From the NCBI GenBank assembly GCA_031253365.1, contig JAIRWE010000076.1, forward strand, positions 1 through 19,926: a stretch of DNA of 19,926 bases, written 5' to 3'. Both the position numbers and the translations under genes were made by a program. Under the pieces are notes generated by a model. That model worked only from the letters and a program-made list of their open reading frames with translations, made no database searches and was not told the origin of the DNA. The DNA is from Oscillospiraceae bacterium (GTDB taxonomy: Bacteria; Bacillota; Clostridia; Oscillospirales; Ruminococcaceae). Positions 7,007 to 14,993 of the stretch are shown piece after piece (position 1 is the first letter of the stretch; every line of letters starts with the position of its first letter).

Positions 7007-9832
7007 TTACAGAACTTTTTTCAGGTATTTCCCCGTGTGGCTCGTCCTGCATTTCGCCACTTCCTCCGGCGTGCCGCACGCCACGACCCTGCCGCCCTTA
7101 TCGCCGCCTTCGGGACCCAAGTCGATTATGTAATCGGCGGTTTTTATTATATCGAGGTTATGCTCGATTACCACGACCGTGTTGCCTCCTTCAACGAGTT
7201 TTTGGAGGACTTCAATCAATTTATGCACGTCGGCGGTATGAAGACCCGTCGTCGGTTCGTCGAGTATATAAATTGTTCTGCCCGTACTGCGTTTTGACAG
7301 TTCGGCGGCGAGTTTGACGCGCTGTGCTTCCCCGCCGGAAAGCGTCGTCGCGGGTTGCCCGATTTTTACGTACCCCAACCCCACGTCGCAAAGCGTTTCA
7401 AGTTTGCGGGAAATACGCGGGAGCGCCCTGAAAAATTCCAGCCCTTCATCGACCGTCATTTCAAGAATGTCGTATATATTTTTCCCCTTGTAGCGGATTT
7501 CGAGGGTTTCGCGGTTATAGCGCCTGCTCTTGCAGACTTCGCAAGGGACGTAGACGTCAGGCAAAAAGTGCATTTCGATTTTAATTATGCCGTCGCCCTC
7601 GCAGGCTTCGCACCGCCCGCCGCGAACATTGAACGAGAACCGCCCCGTCGTGTAACCCTTCATTTTGGCGTCGGTGGTGGACGCGAACAAATCCCTTATG
7701 TCGGTGAATACCCCGGTATAAGTCGCGGGGTTGGAACGCGGCGTTCTGCCGATAGGCGACTGGTCGATGTCAATCACTTTGTCCAAATGCTCCGTACCCA
7801 AAATTTTCGCGAACTTCCCCGCCCTTATCCGCGCGCGGTTAAGCCGCCCCGCCAAGTGCTTGTATAAAATCTCGTTAATCAACGAGCTTTTTCCGCTCCC
7901 CGAAACGCCCGTCACGCAAACGAACATCCCCAGCGGAATTTTCACGTCGATTTTTTTTAAGTTGTTTTCCTCCGCGCCGTTTATCGCGAGAAACCGCCCG
8001 CTTTCCCGGTAATGGCGGCGTTTCTTCGGAACGGGGACGCTCTTCTTCCCCGAAAGGTATTGCCCCGTCACGGATTCCTCGCACGCCTTTATGTCGGAGA
8101 GCGTCCCTGCGCAGACCACCTTACCGCCGTGTGTTCCCGCTCCGGGTCCTATGTCTACGATATAATCCGCCGCGTTCATGGTTTCCGCATCGTGTTCCAC
8201 CACAATCAGCGTATTTCCCAAATCGCGCAGGCGTTTGAGCGTGGAAATCAGCTTGCCGTTGTCCCGCTGATGCAGACCTATGCTGGGTTCGTCGAGAATG
8301 TACAGCACACCCATAAGCGAGCTGCCTATCTGCGTGGCAAGGCGAATCCGTTGGCTTTCACCGCCGGAAAGCGTCCCCGCCGCGCGGGAAAGGCTGAGGT
8401 ATTCAAGCCCCACGCTTTTGAGGAAGCCGAGGCGTTCCTTGATTTCTTTGATGATGGGATACCCTATTATCATATCGCGTCCCGACAGCGTCATGGAACG
8501 CACGAAGTCCAGCGCGTCGGTAATGCTCATATCGCAAAACCTGTTTATGTTTATACCGCCGACCGTTACCGAAAGTGCCTCTTTATTCAACCTTTGACCA
8601 TTGCAGGAAGGACAGGGGGTTTCACTCATGTAGCCTTGTATTTCCTCGCGGGAATAGTTGCTGCCCGTGTCGCGGTAACGCCGTTCAAGGTTGTTGACGA
8701 ACCCCTCGAAATCCGTGTCATAATAAGCCGAGCCGCTTTCAAAAACGCGCTTTACCTTGATTTTTTCGCCGTTTGTGCCGTAAAGCAAAATATTGATTAC
8801 GTCCGCGGGCAGTTCGCCGACGGGTTTGTCGAGCGAGAACTTATAATGCTTCGATAAGCCGTCAAGGTACATTTGGGAAATCGTTCCCTCGGAATAGTTC
8901 CAGCCCGGCGCGCGAATCGCCCCTTCTTTAATTGATAAATCCTTGTTCGGGATTAACAAATCGGGGTCAACACGCATAAAAACGCCCAACCCCGTGCATT
9001 TGGGGCAGGCGCCGTAAGGGTTGTTGAACGAGAACATCCTCGGAGTCAGTTCCTCCACGCTTACGCCGTGTTCGGGGCAGGCGTAGTTTTGCGAAAAGTG
9101 CAGTTCTTCCCCGCCGTTCGCGTCTATGAAAATTATACCGCCCGCCAATCCGCCCGCCGTTTCCAGGCTGTCCGAAAGACGCGATTTTATTCCGTCCTTG
9201 ATTACAAGCCTGTCAACCACGACTTCGATATCGTGCTTCTTGTTTTTGTTCATGCTGATTTCTTCGGACAGCTCGTACACGCTCCCGTCGACGCGCACCC
9301 TTACGTAACCCTGTTTGCGAATGGCGTCAAGCTCTTTTTGATATTCTCCCTTGCGTCCGCGCACAATCGGCGCCATTATCTGAATCCGCGTTTTTTCGGG
9401 TAATTGCAGAACCCTGTCGACAATCTGGTCGATTGTCTGCTGTTTGATTTCCCTGTCGCAGACGGGGCAATGGGGAATACCTATTCTGGAGTACAACAGG
9501 CGCAGATAATCATAGATTTCCGTGACGGTGCCGACGGTTGAGCGCGGATTGCGCGAAGTGGTCCTCTGGTCGATTGAAATGGCGGGGCTTAACCCTTCTA
9601 TGCTGTCAACGTCGGGCTTTTCCATCTGTCCGAGGAATTGCCGCGCATACGAGGAAAGGCTTTCGACGTACCGCCTTTGCCCGTCGGCGTAAATCGTGTC
9701 GAACGCCAACGACGATTTCCCGGAACCGGACAAGCCCGTTAAAACTATAAGTTTGTCACGCGGCAACACAAGGTCGATATTTTTAAGATTGTGTTCCCGT
9801 GCGCCTTTTATAATGATTTTGTTGTTCGGCAT
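7007..9832 (-). CDS. uvrA: Excinuclease ABC subunit A (UvrA)
   Basis: 941 residues, full family length. UvrA is the DNA-damage-recognition ATPase of nucleotide excision repair; it dimerises, binds distorted DNA and loads UvrB. Two ABC modules are complete: Walker A GLSGSGKS (33-40) and GVSGSGKS (642-649), signatures LSGGES (488-493) and LSGGEA (831-836), and Walker B YILDEPS (511-517) and YILDEPT (855-861). Zinc-ligand groups are visible, including C252xxH255 with C276xxC279 (CxxH in place of the usual first CxxC) and C741xxC744 with C764xxC767. uvrB and uvrC are not in the window. The ATG at 9832 is fixed by an in-frame stop just upstream, yet AGGAG lies about 15 bases away, longer than usual. 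The gene follows ftsZ by 61 bases, a stretch that holds a perfect hairpin. Confidence 0.98.
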   Translation of the reverse strand: MPNNKIIIKGAREHNLKNIDLVLPRDKLIVLTGLSGSGKSSLAFDTIYADGQRRYVESLSSYARQFLGQMEKPDVDSIEGLSPAISIDQRTTSRNPRSTVGTVTEIYDYLRLLYSRIGIPHCPVCDREIKQQTIDQIVDRVLQLPEKTRIQIMAPIVRGRKGEYQKELDAIRKQGYVRVRVDGSVYELSEEISMNKNKKHDIEVVVDRLVIKDGIKSRLSDSLETAGGLAGGIIFIDANGGEELHFSQNYACPEHGVSVEELTPRMFSFNNPYGACPKCTGLGVFMRVDPDLLIPNKDLSIKEGAIRAPGWNYSEGTISQMYLDGLSKHYKFSLDKPVGELPADVINILLYGTNGEKIKVKRVFESGSAYYDTDFEGFVNNLERRYRDTGSNYSREEIQGYMSETPCPSCNGQRLNKEALSVTVGGININRFCDMSITDALDFVRSMTLSGRDMIIGYPIIKEIKERLGFLKSVGLEYLSLSRAAGTLSGGESQRIRLATQIGSSLMGVLYILDEPSIGLHQRDNGKLISTLKRLRDLGNTLIVVEHDAETMNAADYIVDIGPGAGTHGGKVVCAGTLSDIKACEESVTGQYLSGKKSVPVPKKRRHYRESGRFLAINGAEENNLKKIDVKIPLGMFVCVTGVSGSGKSSLINEILYKHLAGRLNRARIRAGKFAKILGTEHLDKVIDIDQSPIGRTPRSNPATYTGVFTDIRDLFASTTDAKMKGYTTGRFSFNVRGGRCEACEGDGIIKIEMHFLPDVYVPCEVCKSRRYNRETLEIRYKGKNIYDILEMTVDEGLEFFRALPRISRKLETLCDVGLGYVKIGQPATTLSGGEAQRVKLAAELSKRSTGRTIYILDEPTTGLHTADVHKLIEVLQKLVEGGNTVVVIEHNLDIIKTADYIIDLGPEGGDKGGRVVACGTPEEVAKCRTSHTGKYLKKVL

Positions 9833-9865
9833 CGCGGATTACGGCAGCTCCTTTTCAAATCATGC

Positions 9866-9885
9866 GGGCGGTCATCCGACCGCCC
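9866..9885 (-). other. Perfect 8-bp intercistronic hairpin between ftsZ and uvrA
   Basis: GGGCGGTC (9866-9873) and GACCGCCC (9878-9885) form a perfect 8-bp, GC-rich stem with a 4-base loop, in the 61-base gap between the ftsZ stop and the uvrA start. In the direction of transcription (minus) it is followed by GCATGATTTGAAAAGG, with no run of U, so it is a poor intrinsic terminator. It could act as an attenuator, an RNA-processing or stabilising element, or a leaky terminator that lowers uvrA relative to ftsZ. The structure is directly visible; the role is inference. Confidence 0.6.
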
Positions 9886-9893
9886 TTAGCAGA

Positions 9894-11141
9894 CTACTTT
9901 TTCTTGAATATCTCTTCGAGTGCCTGGTACGGGTCGTCGTCAAAGCCGTTCCCGCTCAAATTCTGCGTTATGAACTGAGAGAGCGGTTTTTCCCCTTCTT
10001 CGTTCGTTTCGGGCGGCTTCTCCCTTTCCGCTTTGTGCCGGAAAGCGCGTTCGTCACGCTCGTCGCGCTCGGCGTTCGCCGGCTTCGGCTGGGAGGGCTG
10101 CTTTTGCTGGACGGACTCCACCCGTTTCGCGAGGGACGGTTCGTCCCTGAACGAAGTCGCCACCGCCGTCACCACAATGGTGTCTTTCAGCGATGAATCC
10201 ATCTTCCAGCCCCACGTAACCTCCACATCCGAATGGGCCGCTTCCGTCAGCTTGTTGACCACCAAATCGACTTCCTGTAAAAGCGTGTCCTCCGACATGG
10301 CGATATGCACGAGAATCTTCCCCGCGTTGTTTATGGACGTTTCAAGCAACGGGCTGTTAATCACCTGTGAAACGGCGTCGTCCGCCTTGTTATCGCCCGT
10401 CCCCGTGCCTATGGCTATATGCGCGTCCCCCGAGTCTTGCAAAACGGCGTTAAGGTCGGCAAAATCCACATTGACGTCGGAAGTGGTGTTCAGCAATTCC
10501 GAAATGCTGTTGACGACTTTGTAGAGAACGTCGTCAACCATTTCAAACGCCGCTTTTGAATTTATGGCGCGTTCGTTTATTTTAAGAAGTTTCTGGTTCG
10601 GGATTATAATGAGGGCGTCCACGTGCTTCCTCATTTCGGCGATGCCCTTGAGCGCGGTGTTCATTTTCTGCTGGCGCTCAAAGTCAAATGGCTTCGTAAC
10701 CACGCCGATTGTAAGAATTTCGTTCTCTTTCGCTATCTCGGCGATTACCGGAGCGGCCCCCGTACCCGTTCCGCCGCCCATCCCCGCAGAGATGAACACC
10801 ATCGAAGTCCCGTCTAAGCAACGCTCGATTTCAGCCCTGTCCTCGCGCGCGGACTCACACCCCACTTCGGGGTCGCCGCCCGCCCCGCGCCCTTTGGTGC
10901 GCTTTTTTCCTATCTGCAACCGCCGCATAAGGCGCTTGTCCTTCGACCTTAAAGCGGGGACATCGGTGTTTACCGCCACATACTCAACGTTCGCGACGCC
11001 CTGTTTCGCCATATACTCCAGCGCGTTGCAACCGCCTCCGCCGATTCCGAAAACCTTTATCTTTACATCATATATCGCGTCGTCAAGATTGTCAATGTCA
11101 TCATATTCTTCGTACCCTTCGTTTTCGTAAACAATTGCCAT
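9894..11141 (-). CDS. ftsZ: Cell division protein FtsZ
   Basis: 415 residues. FtsZ is the tubulin-like GTPase that polymerises into the division ring under the membrane. Visible motifs: GIGGGGCNA (32-40), VNTD, the tubulin signature GGGTGTG (122-128), VVTKPFDFE, and the catalytic T7 loop NVDFAD (224-229). The core ends near residue 331 and is followed by a charged, Gln/Pro/Arg/Glu-rich linker (about 332-400). The last residues, DDDPYQALEEIFKKK, do not match the common D-I/L-P-x-F-L/I-R tail that binds FtsA, SepF or ZipA. An acidic N-terminal extension (about 25 residues) precedes the core. The start is supported by GGAGG 6 bases before the ATG. The gene has its own promoter in the 139-base gap after ftsQ, and ftsA is absent next to it. 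Confidence 0.97.
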   Translation of the reverse strand: MAIVYENEGYEEYDDIDNLDDAIYDVKIKVFGIGGGGCNALEYMAKQGVANVEYVAVNTDVPALRSKDKRLMRRLQIGKKRTKGRGAGGDPEVGCESAREDRAEIERCLDGTSMVFISAGMGGGTGTGAAPVIAEIAKENEILTIGVVTKPFDFERQQKMNTALKGIAEMRKHVDALIIIPNQKLLKINERAINSKAAFEMVDDVLYKVVNSISELLNTTSDVNVDFADLNAVLQDSGDAHIAIGTGTGDNKADDAVSQVINSPLLETSINNAGKILVHIAMSEDTLLQEVDLVVNKLTEAAHSDVEVTWGWKMDSSLKDTIVVTAVATSFRDEPSLAKRVESVQQKQPSQPKPANAERDERDERAFRHKAEREKPPETNEEGEKPLSQFITQNLSGNGFDDDPYQALEEIFKKK

Positions 11142-11185
11142 ACTGAGCCTCCGATAATTAAACTTTAACCCCGCCGCTTAGAACG

Positions 11186-11214
11186 ATTATAACAAATATA
11201 AAATATATTTTCAA
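11186..11214 (-). promoter_or_regulatory. Sigma-A-type promoter for ftsZ
   Basis: Read on the minus strand, a -35 box TTGAAA (11209-11214) is followed by a 17-base spacer and a consensus -10 box TATAAT (11186-11191). The expected start lies near 11178, leaving a leader of about 37 bases with GGAGG close to the ftsZ ATG. The surrounding 11142-11280 gap is clearly richer in A+T than the neighbouring genes. This would let ftsZ, and probably uvrA and cutA, be expressed independently of the upstream murein genes. No operator-like inverted repeat or clear terminator for ftsQ was found in the gap. Confidence 0.8.
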
Positions 11215-11280
11215 TACCTTTTCGGAAAAATTATTTATATTTTGTGTCATTTTGAAAATTTTTGCGCTAAATATGGCAAC

Positions 11281-12474
11281 CTAAAAAATTATAATATCGG
11301 GAATGTCGTCGGGCGGTTCGTCCGGCGGCTCGGAAGGCTGCGGCTCGTCGGGCGTTTCGGAAGGCTGCGGCTCGTCCGGCGTTTCGGAAGGCTGCGGTTC
11401 GTCCGGCGGTTCGGAAGGTTGCGACTCGTCGGGCGTTTCGGAAGGCTGCGGTTCGTCCGGCGGTTCGGAAGGCTGCGGCTCGTCCGGCGGCTCGGGCGGC
11501 TGTGTCGACGGTTTCTGCGTACCGGAAGATGAGGCTTCGGGAATGTGTTCTGGGATATGCGGTTTTTCGCTTAACTGCGGTTTGAACGTCGGCTTTTGCG
11601 GGTTTGAAATCCTCAGCACGCCTTTTTCGTTTGAATCAATGTGATTTTCAATTATTTCCTTCGCCACGCTGATTTTCCCGTCCAGTTCAACGGGAGCGCC
11701 CATTTTTATCTCGAGCCTTTTTTCGCAGTACATGACTATATCCAATCTATCCGTAACGTCTATCACCGTTACAAAATAGAATTCGTGTTTTTTGAGCAAA
11801 TCCGCGAGTGTGAATACCAGTTCGACTTTCTCTTCGTCTTCATCGCAGCGAAGATAAGCCCCGGCTTCGCGTTCGGACGGTTCACAGCCTATAACGGTCA
11901 GACCGTCGCCGGGCGGCGCTTTGTCAATTTCGATTATGCGCCTTTTTTCTGAAACGGAGTAATAAAGCCCGTCGGATAAAACGCTCAGCTTTCTTTCCGC
12001 CCCCTTGACCGTAACGCTCAGCGTCGAGGGAAATTTCTTCTTAACGCTTACGCTGTCAAGAAGAACAAGGTTGTCCATGATGTTTCTTTCGGCTTTGGCG
12101 CGGTTGAATCTTACAAGATTGACGCCCTCGGTTATCTTGCTCGCCGTGATTATTTCCTCGTCGGTGTAAACGCTTTCGCCGCTCACGACGATATTATGCG
12201 TGTTAAACAGCACGGTCACGGACAGAACCGACATTACCAAAGCCGCCGCCAACGCGAACATGGTAATGTGGATTATATAATTTTTACGGATTTTTTTTCT
12301 TTTCACCGTTTTCGGTGCGCCGCGCGGAACGTCCGCCGTATTTGGGCGTTCACGACGTTCCGCACGCGCTGAAAACGGCAGTCTTTCCCCGACTTTCGGG
12401 GGGACGGCGCCGCCTTCTGACGGAATGATACCGCCTTTGCCACGCTTTCTTATGACCGCGTTGTATTCAGGCAT
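11281..12474 (-). CDS. ftsQ: Cell division protein FtsQ/DivIB with repetitive proline-rich C-terminal tail
   Basis: 397 residues. A basic cytoplasmic region (1-65) precedes one membrane helix (about 66-90), then an FtsQ-type POTRA domain (about 92-158, FNTHNIVVSGESVYTDEEI) and a beta domain to about 290. The remainder (about 291-397) is an extracytoplasmic Pro/Glu/Asp/Ser-rich tail whose core is a nine-residue unit E-P/T-P-D-E-P-Q-P-S repeated 6.7 times (328-387). FtsQ/DivIB joins the FtsL/FtsB group and helps control septal peptidoglycan synthesis. The ATG lies about 10 bases after AAGGA and 16 bases after the murG stop, so the gene is in the murein operon. The POTRA and membrane context make the family clear even though sequence conservation is low. 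The tail is longer and more repetitive than I would expect for the family. Confidence 0.88.
   Translation of the reverse strand: MPEYNAVIRKRGKGGIIPSEGGAVPPKVGERLPFSARAERRERPNTADVPRGAPKTVKRKKIRKNYIIHITMFALAAALVMSVLSVTVLFNTHNIVVSGESVYTDEEIITASKITEGVNLVRFNRAKAERNIMDNLVLLDSVSVKKKFPSTLSVTVKGAERKLSVLSDGLYYSVSEKRRIIEIDKAPPGDGLTVIGCEPSEREAGAYLRCDEDEEKVELVFTLADLLKKHEFYFVTVIDVTDRLDIVMYCEKRLEIKMGAPVELDGKISVAKEIIENHIDSNEKGVLRISNPQKPTFKPQLSEKPHIPEHIPEASSSGTQKPSTQPPEPPDEPQPSEPPDEPQPSETPDESQPSEPPDEPQPSETPDEPQPSETPDEPQPSEPPDEPPDDIPDIIIF
11314..11493 (-). repeat. 27-bp in-frame tandem repeat in the 3' part of ftsQ
   Basis: Six full 27-base units (11332-11493) plus a partial seventh (to 11314) lie head to tail within ftsQ, each encoding nine residues of the form E-P/T-P-D-E-P-Q-P-S. 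Units differ mainly at the second codon (CCG or ACG type) and by scattered silent changes, and one has Ser for Pro at residue 351. The array is in frame, so gain or loss of units would alter tail length without breaking the gene. The complementary strand is also open through the array because of the repeat, and that is not a gene. Confidence 0.9.
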
Positions 12475-12490
12475 TTTTTTACATTCCTTT

Positions 12491-13609
12491 TCAGCTGTTT
12501 ACAAGTTTGATAATCTCGCTTACTATAATATCCGCCGCATTCGGGGTCGCCAATCCAACCGCGTTTTTCTCCATTTCGGAAATCAAATTTCTGTCGTCGT
12601 ACAGCCTTTCCACGGTTTGAATCAGCTTTTGCCCCGTCAATTCATCGTCCTTAATAAGAACCGCCGCGCCCTTTTCGCTCATGCCGAGCGCGTTGTAATA
12701 TTGATGGTTTTCCGTCGCCCCCGCCCACGGAATCTGTATCGAAGCGCGCCCGAAGGCCTTCAACTCCGTTTGCGTCATGGAACCCGAACGCGAAATCACC
12801 AAATCCGCCGCCGCCATACAAACGTACATATTGTGAATGTATTCGGCGAAAATCGTCCTTTCATTGTCCGGAAAGACGTCGTTTTCGTGGAGCAGTTTCT
12901 CGAAAATCTTCCTCCCGTTTCCTCCGTAAGCGTGAATGTGGTTGACGTCGCCCTTTTCCCGTTCCCATTTGAGCAAATCGATTATCGCTTTTGTAATCTT
13001 ATTCGCGCCCAAACTCCCCCCGAACGATAAGACGGTCATCCCGGGGAGCAACCCCAACGAGGTCAGCGCGTCCTCCCGTTTTTGCGCGCAAAACACGCCG
13101 CGAAGCGGGTTCCCCGTTACCATATATTTATCCGACGGCGGCAACCCCTTCAGCGTATCCTCGCAAGCGGCGAACACCCTGTCCGCAGTTTTCGCCAACA
13201 ACCTCGTGGTAATGCCGGGAAGGGAGTTGCTCTCGTGGGTGACTGTTTTCACACCCAGTTTCGCCGCCGTTTTGAGGACGGGGGCGGTAACGTAGCCGCC
13301 AGTCCCGATTACGATGTCGGGTTTAAAGCCTTGTATTAACCTTTTCGCCGTTTGCGACGCCGTTATGAAATAACAGGCGGCTTTGACGTTGCGCGCTATC
13401 TTCCGCGGGGAAAACCCGCGTTGCAATCCCGCCGCTTTTATCGGGGCGAACGCGTATCCCGCCCGCGTAACCAACCCGGCTTCCAGACCCGTCTGCGTTC
13501 CCATGAAGAGTATGTTGCTTTCGGGTACAAGACTTGCGATTTTATCGGCGATTGCCAGCGCGGGGTTGATGTGTCCCGCCGTTCCGCCCGCCGCGATGAT
13601 TACGCGCAT
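12491..13609 (-). CDS. murG: UDP-GlcNAc:lipid I N-acetylglucosaminyltransferase MurG
   Basis: 372 residues, usual length. MurG works at the inner face of the membrane and adds GlcNAc to lipid I to give lipid II, the last cytoplasmic step of peptidoglycan precursor synthesis. The N-terminal loop AAGGTAGHINPALA (6-19), the second loop SFGGSLGANKI and the donor-site stretch SRSGSMTQTELKAFG followed by ENHQYYNA are all present. The common ISRAG is ISRSG here, a mild variation. The start is ATG 13609 behind GAGG with 8 bases spacing; the site overlaps the ftsW stop region, with 10 bases between the two genes. murC and murB, often next to murG, are absent. Confidence 0.97.
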   Translation of the reverse strand: MRVIIAAGGTAGHINPALAIADKIASLVPESNILFMGTQTGLEAGLVTRAGYAFAPIKAAGLQRGFSPRKIARNVKAACYFITASQTAKRLIQGFKPDIVIGTGGYVTAPVLKTAAKLGVKTVTHESNSLPGITTRLLAKTADRVFAACEDTLKGLPPSDKYMVTGNPLRGVFCAQKREDALTSLGLLPGMTVLSFGGSLGANKITKAIIDLLKWEREKGDVNHIHAYGGNGRKIFEKLLHENDVFPDNERTIFAEYIHNMYVCMAAADLVISRSGSMTQTELKAFGRASIQIPWAGATENHQYYNALGMSEKGAAVLIKDDELTGQKLIQTVERLYDDRNLISEMEKNAVGLATPNAADIIVSEIIKLVNS

Positions 13610-13619
13610 AAACCAAACC

Positions 13620-14927
13620 TCATTTCATTATCGCCTTTCTTGATATATTTAAAAGTATTCCCAGCTGCGCCAGCTGCATGGTAAGCGCGGTTCCCCCGTA
13701 ACTGAAAAACGGCAGCAGTATCCCCGTGTTGGGAACGCTGTTGGTCGCCACCGCGATATTCAGCATAGCCTGAATACCGATTTGCGCGGTTATGCCGACG
13801 GCGAGCATCATCCCGAAATTGTCGCGGGCGCGTGAGGCGGTATAAAACCCCCTGAACACGAACAAAACAAACATTAAAATTACCAAAACCGCTCCGATAA
13901 AGCCTATTTCCTCGCACGTGACCGAGAAAATGAAGTCGTTGTGCGCCGCCGGCAGGTACCCGAATTTCCCTCTGGAATTTCCCAATCCCAAACCGAGCCA
14001 TCCGCCGGAACCGATTGTGACGAGCGACTGATAGGTCTGAAAGGTGCTTCCCGTGACGTCGGCTTCGGGGTCTATCCAACTCAGAATTCTGTCGTCCAAA
14101 TAGGTATATCCGCGCGATTTAAGCAGTTCAAACCCGATGAACGCCAATCCGGCGAAGCACAGGCACGCGAAAAAGATGTGCGAAATTCGGCAACCGCTGA
14201 CGGTCATCATCGTAAGCCCGATTAAGAAGATAATGATTGTTCCGGAAACGTGGGGCTGCAGCATGGTAAGCACGCAAGCCACGCCCGTAAACAGCGCGAG
14301 CGGGACAATGCCCTTGAAAAAATCTTTTATGACGTCCGCGTTTTTATGGGCTATATAGGCTAATACGACTATTACCGCGAATTTCAAAATCTCCGACGGC
14401 TGAAAGGTGATTCCGAACAGTTTCAGCCACCGCTCCGCCCCACCTTGGCTTACTCCCGCGTTCGTAAGACGCACCATAAGCATCAGGACGATTGAACCCG
14501 TCGCAGCGATTGCCGCTATTTTCTTGTTTTGCAGGATATGATAATCCACAAACGAGAGTATAATCATGGCGGTCAAGCCCAAAGCTATGCACGTCAACTG
14601 CCGCCTGAAAAAGAAGTAACTGTCGCCGTGTTCCCGAAGCGCGAAAGCGTAACTCGACGAAAGCAGCATTACCACCCCGAAAGCGAGTAAAATGGCTGTA
14701 ATCGTGAAGAAAGGCACGTCGAACTTCGCCAAGCGTTCCCTTTCCTTTAAGGCGGAGGGCGGCTTCGTTTTAGCCTGCGCGCGCTTTAGAACCGCGGAAC
14801 GTCGCGGCACGGCGCTTTCGCGATGCAAAGAAACCTCACCCGTGTTAACCCCCCCGCGATGGCGCGGCGCTGGCGGATACCCAACGGGCGGGCGCCTAAC
14901 GGGCATTCTTCCGATTACATCAGCCAT
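13620..14927 (-). CDS. ftsW: SEDS peptidoglycan glycosyltransferase, FtsW/SpoVE type
   Basis: 435 residues with about ten membrane helices beginning near residue 72. SEDS proteins polymerise lipid II into glycan strands together with a class B PBP. Family landmarks: ERWLKLFGITFQPSE (165-179), LQPHVSGTIII (223-233), the extracytoplasmic loop with Asp290 in EADVTGSTFQTYQS (the aspartate needed for activity in studied FtsW/RodA), SGGWLGLGLGNSRGKFGYLPAAHNDFIF in two parts, and GGTALTMQLAQLGILLNISR at the end. A 70-residue basic, Pro/Arg-rich cytoplasmic region precedes the first helix. It is supported as real because AGGAG stands 5 bases before the first ATG and no later Met fits. Whether it serves vegetative division (FtsW) or sporulation (SpoVE) cannot be told; position with the class B PBP, murG and ftsZ favours a division role. 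Confidence 0.93.
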   Translation of the reverse strand: MADVIGRMPVRRPPVGYPPAPRHRGGVNTGEVSLHRESAVPRRSAVLKRAQAKTKPPSALKERERLAKFDVPFFTITAILLAFGVVMLLSSSYAFALREHGDSYFFFRRQLTCIALGLTAMIILSFVDYHILQNKKIAAIAATGSIVLMLMVRLTNAGVSQGGAERWLKLFGITFQPSEILKFAVIVVLAYIAHKNADVIKDFFKGIVPLALFTGVACVLTMLQPHVSGTIIIFLIGLTMMTVSGCRISHIFFACLCFAGLAFIGFELLKSRGYTYLDDRILSWIDPEADVTGSTFQTYQSLVTIGSGGWLGLGLGNSRGKFGYLPAAHNDFIFSVTCEEIGFIGAVLVILMFVLFVFRGFYTASRARDNFGMMLAVGITAQIGIQAMLNIAVATNSVPNTGILLPFFSYGGTALTMQLAQLGILLNISRKAIMK

Positions 14928-14993
14928 TACAGCTCCTAATATAATTACAGAATTTTTCGGGCAGTCCCCGCCCGCTTAAACTTGATGATACCT

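Noticed and set aside
6887..7297. Plus-strand frame across the uvrA/cutA junction
   Set aside because: Antisense to the C-terminus of UvrA and the start of CutA, without a family match.
11314..11493. Regular repeats considered as a CRISPR array
   Set aside because: Units are contiguous with no unique spacers, and they encode in-frame repeats of FtsQ.
11242..11532. Plus-strand frame encoding a repetitive Arg/Leu/Gly/Phe protein
   Set aside because: It is the reverse complement of the ftsQ 27-base repeat array; the periodicity keeps all frames open.
14958..14974. CGGGC/GCCCG hairpin between mraY and ftsW considered as a terminator
   Set aside because: The stem is only 5 bp with a 7-base loop and is followed by an A run, not a U run, in the direction of transcription; the operon evidently continues.
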